Positions 56,276 through 64,000 of a stretch of DNA of 64,000 nucleotides are shown piece by piece; the stretch's first letter is position 1, and each line of letters starts with the position of its first letter. The DNA is taken from the NCBI RefSeq assembly GCF_021869535.1, contig NW_026262593.1, positions 58,550,318-58,614,317 of the forward strand. The letters run 5' to 3'. Below the pieces are notes generated by a model, which worked only from the letters and a program-made list of their open reading frames with translations, searched no databases and was not told the origin of the DNA. Both the position numbers and the translations under genes were made by a program. Source of the DNA: Mytilus californianus. Taxonomy: Eukaryota; Mollusca; Bivalvia; Mytilida; Mytilidae.

Positions 56276-58206
56276 TAACAGCTAGTTAACATCTTCTATA
56301 CGATTTAAATAATTGAATCAAAACAATATAAAAATAGAACTGCATGGAACAATTTTCTAATTCTAAAACTAAATTCATTAACCAACAATGAGCTACTAGT
56401 GCAAATGATAATACAGACACGGATTGAATAATCTTGGAAGCTTTAAAATACACAGACAAAAGACTGTTTACATTATTAAGACAGGAGACCACATCAACAA
56501 TAAACAACGCCGAAAACTAAAAAAGTAAATTTTTTTGAAAAAGCAGGAATAACGCAAGGTGTTTCGGAAAGGTCAATTTACCATCATGCCCAAAGGAAAA
56601 CTGTTATTTGTTTTGAAGTCAAACCAAATCAATTGTAATATCCTGGACAAAGTTAAATCTAGTATAATAATAAGCAATAATAATTCAATACAGTGTATAA
56701 GCAATTACTATTTGAAGTACACACTGTTTGATAATAAAACAACTGTAATAAGCATGTTCTTCAAAATACCGTCTGCCTCTTTGAAAATAGCCCTCACTGC
56801 GTTGCTTCGTAAACTACAATATCACACTGTGTAATGATCCAGCGAATGAACAGTTTGGTGAATTCTTAATTCTGCTATTGAAACATCTCTGTCATTAACA
56901 TGTTTATTGGACCGTTTTTTAATAATCTATTAATTTGTAAATGTCAAAGTATGAAGCAGTCATGGTTGTGTCAGTGATACATGTATCTTTTGTTTAGCTT
57001 TAAGCTATAGTTATGCAGAATGTGCTGATGACCTCTATTTCGATTATAACAGTATATCATTTATCAGTCGCAATCAAAGCACTGGGCAAATCATTCATCC
57101 TCTGACAGCACATATAATACATGAACAATCCATCTTAAGAATAAAGAAACAATATCGCAAAGAATAGTGCATACTTAATGCTAACACGAAAATCAGTGGC
57201 CTTTTATTTGATCTTTTTGACCAAATATGGCAATAGCTATCTAAATCTGAAATCTTAATTCAATTACGTATTTCTAATCACACCTTATTAACTAGTATGA
57301 CACCTAATCTCCATAATATGTTCTCCTCTGTATGTTTTATTCACTTTAAAGATGGCAATATTGAATTGAACAGATATAAATAGACACATGGAAAGCAACT
57401 ATCATGTAAATGTTAATACACAATACATGTACATTGCCGGAAAGTATAATATTATTTGTACACTTAAGCTTTAGAAACCGAAAGAAACCGAGCTTTCCTC
57501 AAGTTTCGTTGCGAGTACAAATAAATTTGATTTTCCGAAAATGTACAGAATCCTGCAATTTAATCATAACGCTTGGAGTTTATTTACATGTAGTTTCTTT
57601 TATTCTTAACCGTTATCTTTGATTTTCTTTTTATAGAAATCGACATGGCTTAAATCCCAAAATGAACTCTGATGTAAACAATAATTATAACATTACGATT
57701 CGCTCAACATAGGGGCGTAATAAAAACACTTTTGTACAAGTACAAATAAGTATACAATAAGTCATTTATTTGTACAAAATTGGATGATTGAAGTAAAAAT
57801 GTTATTACCGTAACAATTTTCATACATTATTCTCCTGGATTTGATTCAATGCTTTAGGTAAAAATGATTGTTAATCGTAAAATATGAACTCACTGTATTG
57901 TAAATAAAGAAAAACAGAGCTAGCAATTAACATGAATGTCAATGCTTTTACAATAAATTGGTATTCATAAGCTAAACAAACAGACTGAAATTGAAGTGGA
58001 TACCATAATGTCATAAACTAAAGGTGGGTTATAACTTGATACCAAATTTGAAAATGTCTTAGTGTAGAAATAAAAATTATGAAGTATTATGTAAACTAAT
58101 AATTTTAGCAAAACTAAATAAATCGAGGCTAGTCATGACAAGTAGGTGAACATTTTTGGAATTTATGTTTAATCATATCATTTTTCATAAATTGTACGAA
58201 TTGTAG
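56276..58206. other. Intron e10-e11, no exon recognised
   Basis: AT-rich. The frames at 56559-56834 and 57410-57622 have no splice logic. A 54-codon open stretch at about 57008-57165 (SYAECADDLYFDYNS...) was considered but not supported. Confidence 0.4.
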
Positions 58207-58356
58207 AATATTTTACCAATCCACTGGAATGTTTGGTCAGATGACCTCGCCGGCATTCATTACTACAGCATTGAAGTTTTTGAATTGTTCCATGTTGGGA
58301 ACGGCACTGATCAAGGTGAAATAGTAGAAAGGATGAAAACAAGTCAGGCATCACTG
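58207..58356 (+). CDS. Exon e11, FN3/Ig-like strand segment
   Basis: Acceptor 'cgaattgtag', donor CTG|GTTTGA, exactly 50 codons, phase 0-0. It reads NILPIHWNVWSDDLAGIHYY, SIEVFELFHVGNGT, then DQGEIVERMKTSQASL. The W..W.D..AGI..Y.IEV.E pattern is typical of extracellular FN3-like beta-sandwiches in large adhesion-type proteins. The donor is non-optimal, but a later GT (GAAG|GTATAT) would include a stop. Confidence 0.65.
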
Positions 58357-59008
58357 GTTTGAAGGTATATTTTAGATATAAAAGGGATGCATTGAACTTG
58401 ACCAATGAATTTACGAGTAAAATTTATATATACGTATCGAAACAACGGAATTTTCATGGCGAAAAAACGAAGATTAAGTTAAGGTACCACGTTCCACAAA
58501 GGCATCCTATGATAAAGAGAGCAATTAAAAAGAATAGAATCAAAGTTTATGTAATTCAAGACAAAAAAAAAAATGGTTTGTCTCTGGTGACAGTTTTGAT
58601 ATACTAATTTTTGGACACTTCTATATAATCCTATTAGTTGATAAATGTAGGTGTGACTATAGAACTGGTGATATCCTTACTTGCATATTAAGTTTAACTA
58701 CACATCAATAAAGCAATTGTTCTTGTTCTATGTTTTTTTATACAAATAAAATAAAGGGTAGGGTATACGTCAATCGGATAGCAACAAAATGACACAGAAA
58801 ACTAAGATCAAAATAAATTAACTTCGGTTTAGTATACTAACAATTGTTTGGTATTCGGATAATGAATAATTGTTCCCCTGTTATCACATATTTCTTCATT
58901 GACTATCAATATGATCCAAATTGTAATAATTAATTCAATACCTAATTTTATTTTAACACTAAATCCAACATCAAGAATATTCATCATTTATTTTGTTTAA
59001 CCTTTAGG

Positions 59009-59160
59009 CTTTTCCTTGATTGTGATATTCCGTTGGGTTTCTCTGTTTTATCAGCTTTCACATGCAACATGTTAGCAGTGATGCCCGATTTTAATGAACG
59101 TATGTTTTTCATCACTAAAATGCAACAAAGATATAAATGTTTTAAATTGATCAAAACTTG
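59009..59160 (+). pseudogene. Worn PLE-C RT C-terminal fragment
   Basis: Reads LFLDCDIPLGFS...VMPDFNERMFFITKMQQRYK in one frame. This aligns by eye with the PLE-C fragment at 5830-6010 (LDGDVPL, DFNERN, IT.KL..QGFRY). Strongly diverged and truncated. Confidence 0.5.
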
Positions 59161-60674
59161 AAGGGGTTTTCTTTTGACACTAAAAGAAAATTTTTTCTGA
59201 TTCCATTTATAGCAATAGAAAACGTACTATTTTCACACGTTGCTTTTATGATTATTTTGTTTATAAGCAAACAAGTATAAAAAAATGTCCTTAAACATTA
59301 TTTTTGCTTGAAAGTCATACTGTGAATTTCTTTTATTAATTATAAAACTGTTGTTTTGTAATAATTGCATATTTTTCTATTCGACCTATCAAGTAAGAAA
59401 ATATACATATGTTTTGAACAAATTCCTGTCATTTAAAAAACATCAAAAAACAAAAAATACTTTTAACCGAATGGGGCCCGATAGATGGTGAAATTTTTCA
59501 TTGAATTGTACTTTTCAAAGTTCGTTTTTCTCGAAAGATCCTAAAACGTACCGATGTTATGATTTGAGTCTATAAAAAAAGTGAAATAAACAGTCATCAG
59601 TTGATTGCATTAAATTTCATTTTGAAGAGGGGTACTCAGCCCCTTAAATTTCGTGCATTATATCAAATATACATATGTGTTAGCATAAAACTAGAAGAAT
59701 TAACATATGTAAGACAAAATTTGAACATATCCATTAAAGTCATATGTATAATATTTGATAATGAACTCTTCTTAGAAGACTAAATAAGATTTTTGACTGC
59801 GTTGGAACTGTGAATATTGTTTATATTTAATGTTTTCTATACAATGACTATTTTATTATTTTTCTTTTTTTCTTTTTCATATTTTATTAAAATCTATACA
59901 TTTGTTAGTCGAAAACCATCAATTACCGGCCCCTTATCCCGGCCTGTTAACATTAGTAAATAGCATATTTATATAGCTGTTAGTATTTGTTAGTAATATA
60001 CATACAATATTACATACTTGAAAAAAATATATACTTTGATTACTATGTTTGAATGAAGAATGCAAATCTAATAATGTGTAGTGAGTTGATAACCTATTGC
60101 TATCTTACTTTAAACAAAAAATAATTTAATGGCTTCACACGGATTTCATTTTTCCTTATATGCTGCCGTCAAATCAAATTTACTTCAAAGTACCAAAAAA
60201 CTGTTTTATAGACAGATTAAGTACTTAGTTTGCATTTATGGACTTCTCATTTCCAGAAGTAAGACTGTTGCTAAGAGTGCTTCCATAAGAATGTACGTAT
60301 ACGGCATACGCAGCCACAATCAGTCTAAATGAGACTGTTTACATTGATGCAATATGCGGTGGAATTCTACCTCATTTTGAACCATCGGAGAGTCTACAAA
60401 TGACTTATAACAAGGCAACTTTACTTCCCTAACCCAACATACCCTCTTTTTGCAATGACAGTTCAAATTTCCCTCCGATCATGTGGGTCTGCCCTCATCG
60501 ATATATTATTTTTTTCCATTTCTGAATATGCATGCGAGATTTCCGACTAAACGTTAAGTTAACAACAACAAAATAATCAATTTGACCACTTGTGTAAAAA
60601 AAATGACATGGATGTTTCCAATACATTGTAACAAATTTGTTTTGTAACAAATATAAAGTCATGTAATATACAAA

Positions 60675-60965
60675 AAAGTAAAATAAAAAAAATACCGAAC
60701 TTCAAGAAAATTCAAATCGAAAAGTCCCTTATCAAATGGCAAAAACAAAAGCTGAAACACATCAAACGATTGGAGAAACAATTGTCATATTCCTGACTTG
60801 GTACAGGCATTCCTTTATGTAGAAAATGTTGAATTAAACCTGGTTTTATAGCTAGCTAAACCTTTCACTTGTATGACAGTCACATAAAGTTCCATTATAT
60901 AGACAACAATGTGTGAACAAAACAAACAGACATAAAAGGTAAAAATGTCAAAAATAGGGGCACAG
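60675..60965 (+). mobile_element. Composite short repeat, longest copy
   Basis: Carries the 144-bp family ('aaaagtccctta', 'catattcctgacttggtaca'), then 'aaacctggttttatagctag', 'caaaacaaacagacataaaa' and 'aatgtcaaaaataggggcac'. The last words recur at 19195-19275 next to the PLE-A tail. It ends about 70 bp before the e12 acceptor. Confidence 0.65.
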
Positions 60966-61037
60966 CAAATGTAACTTTATTATGTAATCTTTTTTTAACA
61001 TCATCTTTTGAGAAAACGTACATTTTATCTTGTTTAG

Positions 61038-61383
61038 AGCACCATAAACGTTACAGATCCAGGCATGTACGCAGTTCATTTTACTGCTTTTGACAGAGCA
61101 GGAAACCATAAGTCTGCAAGAGCACTTTGTCTGTATGACAATAACGAGGTAATTGATCTCAGCAATGGAAGTATCGATGTCATAAAAGCAAAGCAATACT
61201 TAGGAAAAGGTTGGATAACATATACTAGTCCAGACGTAGATGTCTCTTGGAAAGACAAGTTCCTGAAAACTGATCTTCTCAAACATAGCTGGCTGGCTAA
61301 AGTTAAAAAATTTGAATTCGTAGAACCATCATATGATGACAATAGTGGTATACGTACAATACAAATGGTTCCGAATGTTAGAG
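61038..61383 (+). CDS. Exon e12, HYR/Ig-like ectodomain segment
   Basis: Acceptor 'tatcttgtttag', donor AGAG|GTATGA, 346 nt, phase 0 in and 1 out. It reads STINVTDPGMYAVHFTAFD, RAGNHKSARALCLYDN, then 'QYLGKGWITYTSPDVDVSWK' and 'FEFVEPSYDDNSGIRTIQMV'. 'G.Y.V.FTA.DRAGN' is the closing strand pattern of HYR/Ig-like domains; PDVDVSW begins the next one. One sequon (NVT). Confidence 0.8.
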
Positions 61384-62457
61384 GTATGATGATATAAAAA
61401 GAAGCTCTTGGACAAAATTTTTAAAAATATAACAAACGACACACAAAACAACGGTCATAATATCGTTTTATCATTATATCAGTCGAAAAGAAACACTAAT
61501 ACACAAACCTATTGACAGAAAACAAAATGTAAAAGAGCACAAAACCAACCAAACACTAATCGATTACTCAGGAGCTCCTAATGGGTAAACAGTTCTTGAT
61601 CTACCAATGACACATCGTCATGATTTTCGTGTTCAAATCCAGTTATAAAAATTCGTAATCAATGACCATACTGCTATATATGTCTCTTGCTTATTCTAAG
61701 ACATCACCAAACGTATAAAACCATTGATGCATATACTATACAAATACGAAGATGTGGTATGATTGCCAATGAGACAACTATCAACCGCAATCCAAAATGA
61801 CGTAGAAGTTAGCAATTATAGGTCACCAGGATTGAAAATTACATTTGCACATTTTCACAATGAACTAATAATACTTCAAAATGCTTTATCTTCGCTGAAA
61901 TTTAATTTTGTAATTTATTTTCAGTAAAAACCTGATCGGTGTTTCCTGTTTCTGATTTCTAAAATTCTTAAACGATATTTACCCGATCATAAATTTTTGC
62001 GATTTTATCTTATCGTGAAATTAGCTAAAATAAACCCCTAAGCAAATTCTCCACATGAAAATACTCTTTAGTTATGAATAGAAGGAAATGTTTGATACAG
62101 GCCAAGTGAGCCTGATTCCAACGGAACCAACAAATTAACAAATATTATTCAACAATAGACAAGTGTTTATATACTATAACAAACTCTAAATCACCCAGAA
62201 TCTGCGAAAGATCTAAATTAACACAATAAAGACTATCTGACATCAACGTCGACTTCCCCAAATACAAAATCATTGAGATATAAAAGTCCCTATACCTTTT
62301 TAATAGAAAACAAAAACAAAGATACAAACAAAACTATCATAAAAAATATCACAAAATATGCACATAGTTACTTGACTATGTATATTTGTGCGTAATAAAT
62401 TGTATATAACATTTAATCTTGAGAGGTCTCTTTTACATTGTCTTATTTATTTTGCAG
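61384..62457. other. Intron e12-e13
   Basis: 61750-61835 is a PLE-C-type tail fragment ('gaagatgtggtatgattgcc' ... 'ttagcaattataggtcacca'). The rest is unrecognised. Confidence 0.5.
61750..61835 (-). mobile_element. PLE-C-type tail fragment
   Basis: About 85 bp of the conserved end: 'gatgtggtatgattgccaat' and 'gagacaactatcaaccgcaa'. Confidence 0.7.
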
Positions 62458-62752
62458 GTAAAGTTAAATTTGAAAGCGAGCATATTGTTTTCGGACCAGA
62501 CATTAAGTCATCGTCTCATTTCACCCTTGTACCTGATGTGTATGCAGAAATGTCTGTTCAGAATGTCATATGGGACGATGGTGACAAAGTAATTGTTACA
62601 ATAAGAGCATTTGACCTCTTGGATAATTACAGAGATGAGGATGTTACAGCCTACAAAGATTCCACACCACCAATTATTTCAAATTTATGGTTAACAAAGA
62701 GCGATCGAGTCAATATTGCAGTTCACAGCGTGGAAGAATTTAATGAGATGGT
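62458..62752 (+). CDS. Exon e13, Ig/FN3-like segment with DSTPP
   Basis: Acceptor 'cttatttattttgcag', donor GGT|GTAAGT, 295 nt, phase 1 in and 2 out. It reads GKVKFESEHIVFGPDIKSSS, HFTLVPDVYAEMSVQNVIWD, 'KVIVTIRAFDLLDNYRDEDV', TAYKDSTPPIISNLWLTK. 'AFD..N' and 'DSTPP' are the end-and-start signature of adjoining beta-sandwich repeats. The open phase-2 exit shows the gene continues beyond 62752; no later exon is recognised within the window. Confidence 0.8.
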
Positions 62753-63499
62753 GTAAGTGAAGCATATATTTATAAAATTATTACCACCATTTTGAAACAT
62801 GAATTCTATTAAACTAATTGATGTTATATAATGGTTTAGATAATACCTGCGACGTCATTCTATTCCTTAACCGTGGTTTATTTTGTCGTATACTATGGTA
62901 AAACGCTTTTGACCAATAAATATGTAGGATTTCATTCTTATCTATGACGAATGAATATAAAACATGGAGATTTGTCACATTGGCACTCATACCACATCTT
63001 CTTATATCTACTTAGTAAGATATTACCCTGAATTAAGACAACAGTAGTTTACTGATTTTCAAACCTCATAAATTCAGGTGGCAGGATTGATAAAATAAAA
63101 GACCGATCGTAGGGATGTCATTCTTTGGGTAATCCTGACACCTCAAGGTGTGTTATGCGAGAAGAAAAACCTTAAAAAATATGCCTTATCTGACTTCTTT
63201 ACCGTCAAACAATATTATTTTCTGCAAAGATTTGCAGGATTTGCATCCTATCTTACAGATCAAATTAGAATGGAATGTTCTTTTCTTATGCGTTTATGTT
63301 TAAATACGCCCTACGGCTCATGTGTAATGTGAAATAAATAAAACTCACTAATTAATCTAGATATAAACTATCTATTAACAATAAACATATATCTATAATG
63401 GCATGAACTAGGAAACAAATGAATTGTTACGGTGTTTGAAAAATACAAGTCACTTTGTAAATATTAACTTTATGAAAGGGGGTGCTATGCTATGTTATT
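62753..63499. other. Intron after e13
   Basis: 62965-63020 is a short PLE-C tail remnant ('attggcactcataccacatc'). The frame at 63150-63332 has no support. Confidence 0.45.
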
Positions 63500-63780
63500 T
63501 AGCTCACCAGGCCTGAAGAGCCAAGTGAGCTTTTCCCATCACTTGGCGTCCGTCATCTGTCGTCGTCAATCGTTCGTTAATTTTACAAAAATCTTTTCTG
63601 AAACTACTGGGACAAATTTAACCACACTTGACCACAATCATCATTTGGGTATCCAGTTTAAAAAATGTGTCCGATGACCTACCCTGTCAACCAAGATGGC
63701 CAATATGGCTAAAAATAAAATATAGGGGTAAACTGCTAGTTTTGTGTATTATATTGAAAACCGCTTTAAAATTTATTGTA
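63500..63780 (+). repeat. Mollusc dispersed repeat ('cacttggcgtccgtc')
   Basis: 'gccaagtgagcttttcccat', 'cacttggcgtccgtcatctg', 'caatcatcatttgggtatcc', 'caagatggccaatatggcta' and 'aaatataggggtaaac'. I recall this as a widespread repeat across mollusc genomes. Non-coding; the two open frames over it are artefacts. Confidence 0.65.
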
Positions 63781-64000
63781 GCTATGAATTCACAAAACTT
63801 CACGTTATTTGTTTCGAAAGTGTAAGTTAACGACATTTTCTGGTATTTTAGTGAAAAGATTGTTCTGCTTAAAACCTATTAAAGACGGAAAATTGAAAAG
63901 CAATATCCAATTTGCAACAAAACATGATAATTATCAGATAAATTAAATGTTTTAGCAAACTTTAGCTTGAATTTTAATCTGGAAAAATAATTACCTTACA
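63781..64000. other. Window end, nothing recognised
   Basis: AT-rich sequence without exon or repeat signature that I can support. Confidence 0.4.

Larger units (their letters stand above)
58357..61037. other. Intron e11-e12
   Basis: Contains a worn PLE-C RT piece (59009-59160), an (aatc)n-type relic (60527-60580) and a composite repeat (60675-60965). The rest is AT-rich with nothing recognised. Confidence 0.5.

Noticed and set aside
57008..57165. 54-codon open stretch (SYAECADDLYFDYNS...)
   Set aside because: No donor in a useful phase, and it would interrupt the good e10-e11 junction.
60129..60332. 67-codon frame between e11 and e12
   Set aside because: No splice sites, no domain and no similarity to neighbouring exons.
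1..64000. CRISPR arrays, operons, phage or bacterial defence systems
   Set aside because: Spliced exons, retroelements and repeat content are eukaryotic; no regularly spaced short repeats with unique spacers were seen.

Overview
This is a eukaryotic, AT-rich, intron-rich window. Many short dispersed repeats recur within it, and I recognise several of them (from memory, no search possible) as very abundant in marine mussel genomes. My best guess for the source is Mytilus or a close bivalve. There are no prokaryotic-style genes. Most open frames of 60-100 codons are chance frames inside repeats.

The dominant structure is a giant imperfect inverted repeat. The left arm runs 4088-26620 and the right arm 26899-46885, head to head around a spacer of about 278 bp. 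Mirror positions sum to about 50,973 at the outer end and 53,519 at the centre. The drift comes from arm-specific indels: a 1.4 kb insertion with a 7-bp target duplication in the right arm (35233-36641), and about 2.4 kb and 2.3 kb present only in the left arm (about 18656-21085 and 15995-18268). Base differences look like a few percent by eye. The outer flanks (1-4087 and 46886-64000) are unrelated, except for an exact 28-bp direct repeat at 3879-3906 and 47299-47326.

The arms carry the 5' part of a multi-exon gene. In the right arm it runs on the + strand through exons e1-e6 (28294-45436) and continues outside the palindrome through e7-e9 and e10-e13 to at least 62752. In the left arm a mirror copy (e6'-e1', - strand, 5540-25209) is cut off after e6'. 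Splice phases agree at every junction from e1 to e9 and from e10 to e13; at least one exon between e9 and e10 was not found. The product looks like a large secreted or cell-surface protein: a cysteine-rich N-terminus (EMI/EGF-like pieces), then Ig/FN3/HYR-like beta-sandwich segments. The two copies carry different lesions: a stop in e2 on the right, an 11-bp deletion in e4' on the left.

The introns are full of retroelement debris, mainly Penelope-like elements (PLEs). PLE-A (left 19800-22985, right 31126-33015) encodes a GIY-YIG-like domain upstream of the reverse transcriptase, the order described for Naiad/Chlamys-type PLEs. PLE-B survives as two RT fragments per arm, both lacking the YIDD active-site segment. 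PLE-C leaves a clean C-terminal ORF (5775-6287 / 44689-45201) followed by a 3' tail whose truncated copies are the commonest short repeat here. Other elements: a 2.43-kb hAT-like element with an 8-bp TSD (50416-52849), several foldback hairpins (3041-3190, 4304-4366, 17589-17716, 36455-36636, 47197-47286), a nucleosome-length (about 146 bp) tandem array (445-1065) and other tandem repeats.

Limits: everything was read by eye. Identities were not computed, family names come from memory, and exon calls rest on splice consensus, phase and arm-to-arm conservation. A head-to-head misassembly of two haplotypes remains possible and must be excluded before the palindrome is interpreted biologically.
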